Below are positions 1 to 8,138 of a stretch of 64,000 nucleotides of DNA, piece after piece. The position numbers and the translations under genes are program-made. The notes under the pieces were generated by a model. It saw only the letters and a list, made by a program, of their open reading frames with translations. It was not told the DNA's origin and searched no databases. Location: contig NZ_BAEN01000046.1 in assembly GCF_000314975.1 (NCBI RefSeq), forward strand, positions 18,778 through 82,777, read 5' to 3'. Numbering within the stretch: position 1 is the stretch's first letter; each line of letters begins with the position of its first letter. This DNA comes from Aliiglaciecola lipolytica E3. GTDB lineage: Bacteria > Pseudomonadota > Gammaproteobacteria > Enterobacterales > Alteromonadaceae.

Positions 1-948
1 ATGCTAATTGAAGAAAGAATCATGCCAGAGCAAAAAGGCGCTTTTCTGATGTTGCTTAGAGTCAGAGAAGAAACTGCTGAAGAATTAGCAGGATTTACCC
101 AAGCTTTTCGCAAACATACAGTTGCCGATTTGGGCGACTTACATGTAGACCTAGACATGGGATGTTACGCAGGTAAACGACGTCACCTTCCTTGGTTTTT
201 ATTAGCGGTTTTGGTGTTGGCCCAACAAGGCAAAAGAATATTTTTGCACGGCACAAATGAGCCAGATTCAAAACGATTATATTTAAATGACGTATTACCC
301 CATCTAGGGTTTTGTGAAGCGACTTCAACGCAAATGGTCGCAGATCAACTTGCAAGTCATGGGTTTAGTTATATGGGGCTGGAACGCGTCAATCCGCAAT
401 TAGATAAGATTATTCAGTTGCGCGCACAATTTGGTTTGCGCTCTTGTGCCAATACTCTAGCAAGAATACTTAATCCATCTAAAGCTGATTTCAGTTTGCA
501 AGGTGTCTTTCACCGCCAAGTTGATGAAAAGCATCGTCTTACTGCAGCCTTATTACAAGATCAAAATATGTTGTGTTTTAGAGGTGAAGGTGGCGAAATT
601 GAGTTTAATCCTGAACGTGATGTAACTTTGCATACTTGTCGAAATAGCCAAGAAAAAACCATAGATGTTAAAGCGTTCAATGACACTCGTATAACTAAGC
701 CAAAACAACTAATTGCAAGCGAATTGATTGCGTTTTGGGAAGGTAAAGAAAATGTCTATGCACATGATGCAGTAATAGGCACTCTTAGTATCATGTTGGT
801 ATTGTTAGATAATTTAGATTGGCCGCAGGCAGTAAATCAGGCTAAGGGCTTGTGGTCTGTTCGCAATAAAAATTGGCCCGCTGGAAACTCGGCAGAATCT
901 GCAACCACTTCTTTATTTGATACCACAGGCAAACACTACGCACATTAA
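1..948 (+). CDS. YbiB/TrpD2-like glycosyltransferase-fold protein (5' end outside window)
   Basis: The protein resembles the YbiB/TrpD2 group, relatives of anthranilate phosphoribosyltransferase (TrpD) that are not tryptophan enzymes; E. coli YbiB is known to bind nucleic acid. The N-terminal part with QKGAFLMLLRVREET at about residues 11-25 and the HGTNEPDS loop near residue 83 are typical of the fold. The frame is open from the first base of the window, so the first ATG is probably not the true start and the gene is likely cut at its 5' end. In Alteromonadales this family often closes a nitrate/nitrite reductase operon, which fits the nasTS-nrt genes that follow; that link is inference. The exact function is unknown. 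Confidence 0.75.
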   Translation: MLIEERIMPEQKGAFLMLLRVREETAEELAGFTQAFRKHTVADLGDLHVDLDMGCYAGKRRHLPWFLLAVLVLAQQGKRIFLHGTNEPDSKRLYLNDVLPHLGFCEATSTQMVADQLASHGFSYMGLERVNPQLDKIIQLRAQFGLRSCANTLARILNPSKADFSLQGVFHRQVDEKHRLTAALLQDQNMLCFRGEGGEIEFNPERDVTLHTCRNSQEKTIDVKAFNDTRITKPKQLIASELIAFWEGKENVYAHDAVIGTLSIMLVLLDNLDWPQAVNQAKGLWSVRNKNWPAGNSAESATTSLFDTTGKHYAH

Positions 949-1000
949 TTTCTAACACGATAAGCAAAGTGTTCCTTAGCGTACTTTAAGGCGATATTCG

Positions 1001-1036
1001 CGCTCCATTTTGGTGCGAATGCACTGTTTTGGACGT
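1001..1036 (+). promoter_or_regulatory. Candidate NtrC enhancer upstream of nasT
   Basis: At 1001-1017 CGCTCC-ATTTT-GGTGCG matches the NtrC consensus TGCACC-N5-GGTGCA at 9 of 12 arm positions. A second, weaker site TGCACT-GTTTT-GGACGT at 1020-1036 has one perfect arm and lies about two helical turns away. The pair sits roughly 95-115 bp before the predicted sigma-54 start, a usual enhancer distance. Seen directly; the binding is inference. Confidence 0.5.
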
Positions 1037-1097
1037 GATTTGTCGCTTTTAATTCTTATTCTAGATTTAACTCATTGATATTCAATACTATATTTTA

Positions 1098-1113
1098 TGG
1101 TGCGGAGTTTGCT
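1098..1113 (+). promoter_or_regulatory. Sigma-54 promoter of nasT-nasS
   Basis: TGGTGCG-GAGT-TTGCT fits the sigma-54 consensus TGGCACG-N4-TTGCW with the invariant GG-N10-GC spacing (GG 1099-1100, GC 1111-1112). Transcription would start near 1124, only a few bases before the first in-frame TTG of nasT. rpoN itself is encoded at 55775-57253. Confidence 0.65.
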
Positions 1114-1131
1114 GATGACTAGCTTATCTAT

Positions 1132-1782
1132 TTGGTCCTTTCAATTCGTATCTGGAAATTACTCTTGGCCAGCCGTAAAAACGAAAAGCAATTATCCTCA
1201 GGCACTAAAGATCTGCGGATTTTGTTAATCGATGAAAATACCCACCGTGCAGATTTAGTAACTGCAGCGTTAGGGGATTCTCGATATGCAATCAGTCATT
1301 TAGCCAGCCCTAGTGGTACTTTATTAAAGCAAGTTGATCAACTACAGCCAGACATTATTGTCATTGATATTGAGTCGCCAAGTCGGGATATTCTCGAAAG
1401 CTTGAACACGATTAAAAATATTAATCCTAAACCTGTGGTTATGTTTTCCAGTGAGCAAGATACGGATACCATCAATCAAAGTATCGAATCTGGGGTAAGT
1501 GCGTATGTGGTAGGGGATTTAGAGCCACATCGAGTAAAACCAATATTAGACGCCGCTGTGGCGAGGTTTCGCGAGTATCAAAAATTAAAAACAGAATTAA
1601 GTGAGACTAAGCAACAGCTCAGCTCACGTAAAAACATTGATCATGCCAAACGTATCCTAATGAAAAATAGAAATATAAGTGAAGAACAAGCATTTCAAAC
1701 GATGCGTAAAACCGCCATGGATACTGGCCAGAAACTTGACGATGTGGCTAAAACAATAATATCGATGTTTAATACGTTGTAA
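1132..1782 (+). CDS. nasT: NasT, ANTAR-domain nitrate antiterminator
   Basis: RNA-binding antitermination regulator of nitrate assimilation, 216 residues if started here. A receiver-like domain (about 27-140, acidic pair D34-E35, aspartate D79) is followed by a C-terminal ANTAR domain (about 160-216) with the hallmark helices AKRILMKNRNISEEQA and AFQTMRKTAM. The usual receiver lysine is absent: the segment reads AYVVGDLEP, as expected for a pseudo-receiver that works without phosphorylation. In the known system NasS holds NasT inactive until nitrate binds NasS. The start is uncertain: 1132 is TTG and lies very close to the predicted transcript start; a TTG at 1165 with GGA at 1154-1156 is an alternative. 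The stop codon overlaps the nasS ATG, so the two are translationally coupled. Confidence 0.85.
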   Translation: MVLSIRIWKLLLASRKNEKQLSSGTKDLRILLIDENTHRADLVTAALGDSRYAISHLASPSGTLLKQVDQLQPDIIVIDIESPSRDILESLNTIKNINPKPVVMFSSEQDTDTINQSIESGVSAYVVGDLEPHRVKPILDAAVARFREYQKLKTELSETKQQLSSRKNIDHAKRILMKNRNISEEQAFQTMRKTAMDTGQKLDDVAKTIISMFNTL

Positions 1783-2879
1783 TGCAAATGATGATAAAAC
1801 CTGAAAAAACAAATATAACCATTGGATTTAGTCCACTTACCGATTGTGCCCCTTTCGTGGTGGCTAAAAATTTAGGGTATTTTGCACAGTGGGGGCTAGA
1901 TGTCACTTTACAAAAGCAGAATTCCTGGGCCACTCTTCGTGACAAACTGCATGCAGGAATATTAGATGCTGCGCAGATGTTAGCACCAATGCCGATTGCC
2001 AGTACTTTAGGGTTGGGGGTTGCGCCGATGCATGTCATTGCACCCATGATATTAAGTCAAAATGGCAATGGCATAACCTTATCTGAATCACTGGTCGAAG
2101 AAATATTAGCGGTTAATCAGATCTCTGAACTTGTTTTCCCCCTAGATGCCAAGCTGTTAAAAAACGTCATCGAAAAGCGAAAACAACATGGCTCAGACAA
2201 GTTGTGTTTTGCCAGTGTATTTCCTTTTAGCTGTCACCATTATCAACTTCAAGATTGGCTACTTAGCGGTAATATTACCTTTGAAGACGTCAATATTATT
2301 GTTGTGCCTCCCAGTAATATGGTGGACTCGATGTTAAGTGGAGATATCGATGGTTTTTGTGTTGGCGGCCCTTGGAATGCGAAAGCTGTTCGCGGTGGAA
2401 GCGGCGTGACCGTTATTACCTCATACGATATTTGGCAAGATTATCCAGAAAAAGTTCTTGGTTTCCTGTCTAGCTTTGCTACAAGTCATCCCAAGACTGT
2501 GTTGGCAATTTGTGCCGCTCTTAAACAAGCATGTACTTGGCTCGATTCGACACCAAATCGCTTTGAAACAGCGGTGATAATGAGTCGAGAAGGCATTTTA
2601 GGTGAGCCCTTAGAAGTCATCGCTCCGTCCTTATTAGGTAGCTGTTTGACCAAAAAGGGTTTATCACCTCGTCACGTGCCGTCATATAACCAATTTTCAA
2701 CGACGCTTGGTGGACTAGATATTAACCGTCCGGATATAAAACACGGATTTTGGTTGCTCGAAAAAATTAAAAATTGTCAGCAAATATCCGCAGATGTTGA
2801 GACCGATGGTGTCATCGAAAGTATTTTTCGAAGCGATATTTACGCTCAACTCGCCCTGTTAATTGATAAAAAAGGCTGA
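1782..2879 (+). CDS. nasS: NasS, cytoplasmic nitrate/nitrite sensor (NrtA-like)
   Basis: 365-residue member of the NrtA/CmpA periplasmic-binding-protein family that lacks a signal peptide, so it should stay in the cytoplasm. In the established NasS-NasT pair, nitrate-free NasS sequesters NasT and nitrate releases it. The fold is visible from the N terminus (ITIGFSPLTDCAPFVVAKN) and aligns well with the exported NrtA encoded downstream, including the LTD-AP, NW/SW and GGPWN/GEPWN segments, pointing to gene duplication. It starts in the overlap TAATG with nasT. The missing export signal and coupling to nasT separate it from the transporter subunit. Confidence 0.88.
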   Translation: MQMMIKPEKTNITIGFSPLTDCAPFVVAKNLGYFAQWGLDVTLQKQNSWATLRDKLHAGILDAAQMLAPMPIASTLGLGVAPMHVIAPMILSQNGNGITLSESLVEEILAVNQISELVFPLDAKLLKNVIEKRKQHGSDKLCFASVFPFSCHHYQLQDWLLSGNITFEDVNIIVVPPSNMVDSMLSGDIDGFCVGGPWNAKAVRGGSGVTVITSYDIWQDYPEKVLGFLSSFATSHPKTVLAICAALKQACTWLDSTPNRFETAVIMSREGILGEPLEVIAPSLLGSCLTKKGLSPRHVPSYNQFSTTLGGLDINRPDIKHGFWLLEKIKNCQQISADVETDGVIESIFRSDIYAQLALLIDKKG

Positions 2880-2894
2880 TATTTTTCCGCGCTT

Positions 2895-2934
2895 AGCACT
2901 TTAATGAGGCAATTTTGCAGTGCAAATTGCACTG
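2895..2934 (+). promoter_or_regulatory. Candidate NtrC-type enhancer region upstream of nrtA
   Basis: AGCACT-TTAAT-GAGGCA at 2895-2911 matches the degenerate NtrC consensus TGCACY-N5-RGTGCA at 9 of 12 arm positions. Next to it lies a perfect palindrome with 8-base arms, CAGTGCAA-A-TTGCACTG, at 2918-2934; its GTGCA/TGCAC halves face outward, so it is not a standard NtrC site. Both lie about 105-130 bp before the predicted sigma-54 start. This is the weakest of the NtrC calls in the window. Confidence 0.4.
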
Positions 2935-3006
2935 TTTTGAGCTTTTATATCGTTCAAAATGGTTTTTGTAAAATGTAAAACATTGAAATGTATAGTAAAA
3001 AATAGT

Positions 3007-3022
3007 TGGCATTAGTCATGCA
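3007..3022 (+). promoter_or_regulatory. Sigma-54 promoter of the nrtABC operon
   Basis: TGGCATT-AGTC-ATGCA matches the sigma-54 consensus with exact GG-N10-GC spacing (GG 3008-3009, GC 3020-3021). The predicted start near 3033 leaves a leader of about 170 bases before nrtA, which contains the NasT-type hairpin and the terminator described next. Confidence 0.65.
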
Positions 3023-3097
3023 AAAGGAAAGTCAAGTGAGCAAATGCTTAGACGAACATAAAATAAACTTCGCATTGTTTAACTAACATAATATCAA

Positions 3098-3129
3098 GCC
3101 GCTGCAATGATGCAGCAGATTGGTACGGC
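3098..3129 (+). promoter_or_regulatory. ANTAR-type hexaloop hairpin (probable NasT target) in the nrtA leader
   Basis: The 5-bp stem GCTGC (3101-3105) / GCAGC (3112-3116) closes the hexaloop AATGAT (3106-3111). The loop has A at position 1 and G at position 4, the two bases conserved in ANTAR target hairpins. An outer GCCG/CGGC pairing (3098-3101 with 3126-3129) is an alternative. The hairpin ends a few bases before the intrinsic terminator. A second hexaloop, as in the two-hairpin ANTAR motif, is not obvious; a weaker stem-loop lies near 3035-3053. Confidence 0.7.
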
Positions 3130-3136
3130 AAAGTAG

Positions 3137-3181
3137 CCCACGTGAACTTCAAAGTTTTGGAGTTCACGTGGGTTTTTTTTT
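3137..3181 (+). terminator. Intrinsic terminator/attenuator in the nrtA leader
   Basis: CCCACGTGAAC (3137-3147) pairs perfectly with GTTCACGTGGG (3162-3172) and is followed by nine T (3173-3181). It lies inside the untranslated leader, after the promoter and before the nrtA start, so by default it would stop transcription of nrtABC. Placement right after the NasT-type hairpin indicates nitrate-dependent antitermination. Confidence 0.85.
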
Positions 3182-3201
3182 GGAAAAAATTGGAGTGGAT
3201 A

Positions 3202-4605
3202 ATGTCTCAAACAAATTGGTCGGATGCCCTTGTTAAATTGGCATCATCGATTCGCAAAACAGTTAAATGGGCGCCGTTAGCCGTGACTTTTTGTAGTGTT
3301 AATGTCGCTGCTGAAGAAATAGGTTATGCCGAAAAAGAAGAGCTAAAATTTGGATTTATCAAATTAACAGATATGGCCCCCTTGGCGATTGCCTATGAAA
3401 AGCGCTTTTTTGAAGATGAGGGGCTGTACGTCACTTTAGAAGCTCAGGCCAATTGGAAAGTACTACTTGATAGAGTCATTGATGGACAGTTAGACGGCGC
3501 ACATATGCTGGCTGGTCAGCCTTTAGGTGCAACTATTGGGTTTGGTACGCAAGCAGATATCATTACTGCTTTTAGTATGGATTTGAATGGGAATGCCATT
3601 ACGGTTTCCAATGATGTTTGGAAGCAAATGAAAAGCAATATCCCTCATGAAAATGGAAAACCCGTGCACCCAATTAAGGCTGACGCTTTAAAGCCCGTTA
3701 TTGATGGATTTAAAGATGCAGGTAAGCCATTCAATATGGGAATGGTGTTTCCAGTGTCTACACATAATTACGAATTACGTTACTGGTTGGCCGCCGGTGA
3801 TATCCATCCTGGTTATTACGCGCCTCATAAAGGTGATACCAGTGGACAGATAAGTGCTGATGCATTGTTGTCAGTCACACCACCACCGCAAATGCCAGCA
3901 ACTATGGAAGCAGGCACTATCGAAGGGTATTGCGTGGGAGAGCCATGGAATCAACAAGCCGTATTTAAGGGAATCGGTGTGCCGGTTGTTACTGATTACG
4001 AAATCTGGAAAGACAACCCTGAAAAGGTGTTTGGTGTCAGTAAAGCATGGGCAGAGGAAAATCCAAACACCCACATCCGTGTCGTCAAAGCGATGATCAG
4101 AGCTGCGATTTGGCTAGATGAAAACAATAATGCTAATCGTCCAGAAGCAGTGAAAATTTTGGCTAAAAGTGCATATGTTGGGGCAGATGCTGAAGTTATT
4201 GCAAATAGCATGGTTGGAACTTTCGAATACGAAAAAGGGGATAAGCGTGATGTGCCTGACTTCAATGTATTCTTTCGCTATAACGCCACTTATCCCTATT
4301 ACAGTGATGCAATTTGGTACTTAACTCAAATGCGACGCTGGGGACAAATCAGTGAACAAAAGCCAGACTCTTGGTTTAAAGATATCGCTAAGCAAGTTTA
4401 TCGTCCCGATATCTATGCGCAGGCAGCCAAAGCTCTCATTGCTGAAGGTAAAGCTGATGCAAAAGATTTCCCAGAGTTTGCGACTGAGACTGGTTATAAA
4501 CCTGCCCAAAAGCATTTTATCGACAATATCGTTTATGACGGTACCCAGCCGAATGCGTATTTGGAAAAATTCAAAATTGGCTTAAAAGGTGACACTCAGC
4601 TTTAA
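3202..4605 (+). CDS. nrtA: NrtA, nitrate ABC transporter substrate-binding protein
   Basis: 467-residue periplasmic component of a nitrate/nitrite ABC importer of the NrtA/CmpA family. The chosen ATG has a good ribosome site (GGAG at 3192-3195); upstream GTG codons in frame lie inside the terminator hairpin and cannot be starts. Residues 1-37 form a signal peptide (hydrophobic stretch around [15 protein letters not shown]). The family core begins at [20 protein letters not shown]. Heads the operon nrtA-nrtB-nrtC, with 32 bp to nrtB. Expression should require sigma-54, NtrC and NasT antitermination, judging from the leader. Nitrate rather than bicarbonate or cyanate as ligand is inferred from the nasTS context. 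Confidence 0.9.
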   Translation: MSQTNWSDALVKLASSIRKTVKWAPLAVTFCSVNVAAEEIGYAEKEELKFGFIKLTDMAPLAIAYEKRFFEDEGLYVTLEAQANWKVLLDRVIDGQLDGAHMLAGQPLGATIGFGTQADIITAFSMDLNGNAITVSNDVWKQMKSNIPHENGKPVHPIKADALKPVIDGFKDAGKPFNMGMVFPVSTHNYELRYWLAAGDIHPGYYAPHKGDTSGQISADALLSVTPPPQMPATMEAGTIEGYCVGEPWNQQAVFKGIGVPVVTDYEIWKDNPEKVFGVSKAWAEENPNTHIRVVKAMIRAAIWLDENNNANRPEAVKILAKSAYVGADAEVIANSMVGTFEYEKGDKRDVPDFNVFFRYNATYPYYSDAIWYLTQMRRWGQISEQKPDSWFKDIAKQVYRPDIYAQAAKALIAEGKADAKDFPEFATETGYKPAQKHFIDNIVYDGTQPNAYLEKFKIGLKGDTQL

Positions 4606-4637
4606 CCCGAGCTGAGTTTTACCAAAGGAGAAACAGC

Positions 4638-5627
4638 ATGTCGAAACAAGCAGCTATTCCACTGATTAGCGAAAAACAGAAGCTGGTGGACTTCAATAAA
4701 TTTACAGGTCTTGCTAAACCCATTTTGTTGCCAATTATAGGTCTGGTGTTATTCCTGGGATTGTGGAACGGAATGGCAAAAAATATCGACACATCTTTAG
4801 GACAGTTTCCGGGAACGGCGGCTGTTTGGGAACAAGCAAACGTCTTAGTCGATGAGCACTACGCGCAGCAAGCCAGAGCATCTGAATTCTATGAGCGTCA
4901 GGAAAAACGTAACGCTGAACGCGTGGCGAAAGATCCTAATTATCAACCAAAAATTCGGGATTTTACCGGCGCGCCGACTTTTTTTGAGCAGATTTGGACT
5001 AGCTTATACACGGTGATGTTTGGATTTGTAATGGCGTCGGTAATTGCTGTGCCTCTGGGAATTGTATGTGGTTTGAGTAAATCCACTTATGCTGCAATTA
5101 ACCCTTTGATTCAATTATTTAAACCCATTTCGCCGTTGGCTTGGTTACCGCTGGTCACCATGGTAGTTAGTGCGGTTTATATCACTGATGATCCAATGTT
5201 TTCTAAATCATTTATTACCTCTGCAGCCACTGTTGCGTTGTGTTGTCTTTGGCCTACATTGATCAACACCGCAGTTGGGGTTTCCAGTATCGATAAAGAT
5301 CTGGTGAATGTCAGTAAAGTACTGCGCTTAAACCCACTTCAGCATGTCTTGAAAATTGTCATGCCATCTTCGATTCCTGCCATTTTTACAGGATTACGTC
5401 TTTCCCTTGGAATAGGTTGGATGGTACTGATTGCCGCTGAAATGTTGGCGCAAAACCCAGGTCTTGGCAAGTTCGTTTGGGACGAATTCCAAAATGGAAG
5501 TTCTGAATCTCTGGCTCGAATTATGGTAGCCGTGCTCACCATTGGCATCATCGGATTTATTCTTGATCGACTAATGTTGCAACTCCAGAAATGGGTGAGT
5601 TGGGACAAAACAGCAACGTTGCGTTAG
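4638..5627 (+). CDS. nrtB: NrtB, nitrate ABC transporter permease
   Basis: 329-residue inner-membrane permease of the NrtB/SsuC type. A first membrane segment (about residues 28-46) is followed by a long, charged periplasmic stretch (about 55-115, rich in E, R, K and Q) and then by the BPD_transp_1 core with about five membrane segments. The coupling EAA-like loop is visible as AAEMLAQNPGLGKFVW. The start has a strong AAGGAG site at 4625-4630. It follows nrtA by 32 bp and its end is only 11 bp before the ATG of nrtC. Confidence 0.88.
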   Translation: MSKQAAIPLISEKQKLVDFNKFTGLAKPILLPIIGLVLFLGLWNGMAKNIDTSLGQFPGTAAVWEQANVLVDEHYAQQARASEFYERQEKRNAERVAKDPNYQPKIRDFTGAPTFFEQIWTSLYTVMFGFVMASVIAVPLGIVCGLSKSTYAAINPLIQLFKPISPLAWLPLVTMVVSAVYITDDPMFSKSFITSAATVALCCLWPTLINTAVGVSSIDKDLVNVSKVLRLNPLQHVLKIVMPSSIPAIFTGLRLSLGIGWMVLIAAEMLAQNPGLGKFVWDEFQNGSSESLARIMVAVLTIGIIGFILDRLMLQLQKWVSWDKTATLR

Positions 5628-5638
5628 AGGAGACGAAC

Positions 5639-6505
5639 ATGACTTTTAAACATCAGCTTGAACTAACTCAAGTAGGCATCGACTTCCCAACGCCAAAAGG
5701 TCCTTTTACAGCACTGACTGACGTGAATTTGCGAATTCAAAAAGGTGAGTTTATTTCGTTGATTGGACATTCAGGGTGCGGTAAATCAACGGTGTTGAAC
5801 CTAGTTGCTGGTCTAAATCAAGCAACTACTGGTGGCGTAATTCTCGAAGGCCAAGAAGTCAACGAACCTGGTCCGGAAAGAGCAGTAGTATTTCAGAACC
5901 ATTCGCTTTTACCCTGGTTGTCAGCCTATAAAAATGTTGAGTTGGCAGTAAAGCAAACACGTTCTGGTCGTAGTAAAAAAGAAATTAAAGACTGGGTCGA
6001 ACATAATCTTGAACTTGTGCATATGACCCATGCTGCTGACAAATTGCCTTCTGAAATATCAGGTGGAATGAAACAGCGTGTAGGTATTGCACGAGCACTT
6101 GCGATGCAACCTAAAGTCTTGCTTATGGATGAACCTTTTGGTGCGCTGGATGCGTTAACACGCGCACATCTACAAGATTCAGTGATGGAAATTCATAGCA
6201 AACTGGGCAATACAGTGATCATGATTACCCATGACGTAGATGAAGCAGTTTTGTTGTCTGATCGCATTGTTATGATGACAAATGGTCCTGCTGCGACTAT
6301 CGGAGAAATTTTGCCAATCGAATTACAACGACCTAGAAATCGAATCGAATTGGCGGATGACGCGAAGTACAACCATTATCGTCATGAAGTACTGAAGTTC
6401 TTGTACGAAAAGCAACGAAAAGTTGAATCGGTTGATTCTCATCGAAAAAATAAACAAAAAAACGCTTCACCAGTAACTTTAAAAACAGGTTCTGACAAAG
6501 AGTAG
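5639..6505 (+). CDS. nrtC: NrtC/NrtD-type nitrate ABC transporter ATPase
   Basis: 288-residue ATPase that powers the nitrate importer. Walker A GHSGCGKST is at residues 43-51, the signature EISGGMKQR and Walker B VLLMDEPFGALD follow, and the switch histidine lies in MITHDVDEAVLLSD. Unlike cyanobacterial NrtC it has no fused NrtA-like regulatory domain; the C terminus is only a short basic tail (HRKNKQKN), closer to NrtD in architecture. The ATG is chosen for the AGAGGAGA ribosome site at 5627-5633. Confidence 0.88.
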   Translation: MTFKHQLELTQVGIDFPTPKGPFTALTDVNLRIQKGEFISLIGHSGCGKSTVLNLVAGLNQATTGGVILEGQEVNEPGPERAVVFQNHSLLPWLSAYKNVELAVKQTRSGRSKKEIKDWVEHNLELVHMTHAADKLPSEISGGMKQRVGIARALAMQPKVLLMDEPFGALDALTRAHLQDSVMEIHSKLGNTVIMITHDVDEAVLLSDRIVMMTNGPAATIGEILPIELQRPRNRIELADDAKYNHYRHEVLKFLYEKQRKVESVDSHRKNKQKNASPVTLKTGSDKE

Positions 6506-6617
6506 TCACAAAAACCATTAAACACTAAGTAGACCAAACCTAATCTAAGCGGATTAAATTTACGAATTGGCTTGAATAGGTTTTGGTTAAGTTATGCCTA
6601 AAATAAGAGAGAGAAAC

Positions 6618-7832
6618 ATGAAAACCACATCCAAAACCACGCTTAATGTTGCTGTGACTTTAGCTTTATTAGGCACATGTGCATCTAATCTACACGCGGC
6701 TGAAAGTATTACTGAAGCTATGACTAGCGGTACCGCTGGGGTCGATTTACTGTTGCGTTACGAAGCGGTAGATCAGGATAACGCAGTTGAAGATGCTAGT
6801 GCTTTGACGCTCCGCACTTTACTCAGTTATAAATCAGCTAGTTATAAAAACTTCTCGGCTAACATTGAAGTAGAAGATACGCGTATTGTGTTAGGTCAGG
6901 GGGATTATACCGTTGGACCTACTGGTTATAATTCAGGTATTTATTCAGTGATTGCTGATCCTGAGCATACAGAGTTAGATCAAGGTTATGTCCAGTACTC
7001 AACAGAAGTCTTTACCGCAAAAGTGGGAAGACAGGTTATCACTATGGACAATCATCGTTTCGTTGGTCACGTTGGTTGGCGTCAAGATCGTCAAACATTC
7101 GATGGTGTGAGTGTAGATTACAGTCCTTCAAAAGCAGTATCTGTTAAATATGCATATTTAACCCAACGCAATAGAATTTTCGCTGAAGCAGCCGATTTTG
7201 ATGCGAAAGATCATTTGTTTAATGCTTCGTATAAAACTTCTGTAGGTAAATTTACAGCTTATGGTTATTTGTTAGAAGTTGATAACAACACAGATAACTC
7301 CCTAGATACCTTTGGTATTCGATTTGACGGTGGTAGTGAATTCGATAAAACCAAAATTTTATATTCTGCGGAATACGCGAAACAAAGCAGTGAAACAGCG
7401 TCCAGTGATTTTGATGCTGACTATTTAATGTTAGAGGCTGGCGCTGTATTTTCTGGTGTTACTGCAAAGGTTGGATATGAAGTTCTCGGTTCTGACAACG
7501 GCAATTATGGCTTTTCTACTCCGTTGGCAACTTTGCATAAGTTTAATGGCTGGGCGGATATTTTTCTAGGAACGCCTTCGGAAGGGTTGGTTGATCTTTC
7601 GTTTAGTCTTTCGGGAAAAGCAGCGGGTGGAAGTTGGACGGCAATTTATCATGACTTTAAAGCCGATGACGCCAGTGAAACAGTTGATGATCTCGGCAGT
7701 GAGATTGATTTGCAGTATGTCTACAAGGTATCGAGCAACTATACAGTTGGAATTAAATACGCAGCCTATTCAGGTCAAAGCGGTCGTGTGGATACTGATA
7801 AACTTTGGGCGTGGTTTGGTGCGAAGTTTTAA
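6618..7832 (+). CDS. Alginate-export-family outer-membrane porin
   Basis: 404-residue predicted beta-barrel. Residues 1-27 or 28 are a signal peptide (cleavage near LHA-AES). The mature part has alternating amphipathic strands rich in aromatic residues and ends in a C-terminal phenylalanine (AWFGAKF), the usual barrel-assembly signal. The segment KVGRQVITMDNHRFVG and the following WRQDRQTFDGV are typical of the alginate_exp/AlgE-like porins found in many marine bacteria. It follows nrtC by 112 bp on the same strand without a clear terminator, so it may serve as the outer-membrane entry for nitrate; that role is inference. The ATG is preceded by GAGAGAG (6607-6613). Confidence 0.75.
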   Translation: MKTTSKTTLNVAVTLALLGTCASNLHAAESITEAMTSGTAGVDLLLRYEAVDQDNAVEDASALTLRTLLSYKSASYKNFSANIEVEDTRIVLGQGDYTVGPTGYNSGIYSVIADPEHTELDQGYVQYSTEVFTAKVGRQVITMDNHRFVGHVGWRQDRQTFDGVSVDYSPSKAVSVKYAYLTQRNRIFAEAADFDAKDHLFNASYKTSVGKFTAYGYLLEVDNNTDNSLDTFGIRFDGGSEFDKTKILYSAEYAKQSSETASSDFDADYLMLEAGAVFSGVTAKVGYEVLGSDNGNYGFSTPLATLHKFNGWADIFLGTPSEGLVDLSFSLSGKAAGGSWTAIYHDFKADDASETVDDLGSEIDLQYVYKVSSNYTVGIKYAAYSGQSGRVDTDKLWAWFGAKF

Positions 7833-7945
7833 GCTGTTTGCACAAGATTGATAACTATTTGTTTCTTGATAGTTTATAAATATAGTGCCTATCTAATTGT
7901 AATTAAGGTAGTCTGAGTAAGCTGTACAAGAACAAATAGCATCGT

Positions 7946-7982
7946 TGCACCATATTTGATCTTGATGAACCAATGTGGTGCA
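7946..7982 (+). promoter_or_regulatory. NtrC enhancer pair upstream of glnA
   Basis: TGAACC-AATGT-GGTGCA (7966-7982) matches the NtrC consensus at 11 of 12 arm positions. A half site TGCACC followed by a degenerate arm lies at 7946-7962, its centre 20 bp away, that is two helical turns. The strong site is centred about 108 bp before the predicted sigma-54 start, which resembles the E. coli glnA arrangement. It occupies the 306-base non-coding stretch between the porin and glnA (7833-8138); I saw no other gene there. Confidence 0.65.
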
Positions 7983-8055
7983 TAACTTTGGGGCGTTTGA
8001 GTCTTTAATTCACCATTTTGACGATAGAATAAGCATTTGAGCCATGTCACGCATA

Positions 8056-8071
8056 TGGCATGAAAATCGCT
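8056..8071 (+). promoter_or_regulatory. Sigma-54 promoter of glnA
   Basis: TGGCATG-AAAA-TCGCT has the invariant GG-N10-GC spacing (GG 8057-8058, GC 8069-8070) and a near-consensus -24 box. The predicted start near 8082 gives a 5' leader of about 57 bases. It corresponds to the nitrogen-regulated glnAp2 of enteric bacteria. Confidence 0.7.
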
Positions 8072-8138
8072 TAGTTTAGCGACTAGTAATACAAGTTTGA
8101 ACACCAACATAATCTTTGATTATTTTCAGGAGGACACA

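Noticed and set aside
3142..3201. Upstream GTG start for nrtA
   Set aside because: The codon is part of the terminator stem; the ATG at 3202 has a ribosome site and begins a proper signal peptide.
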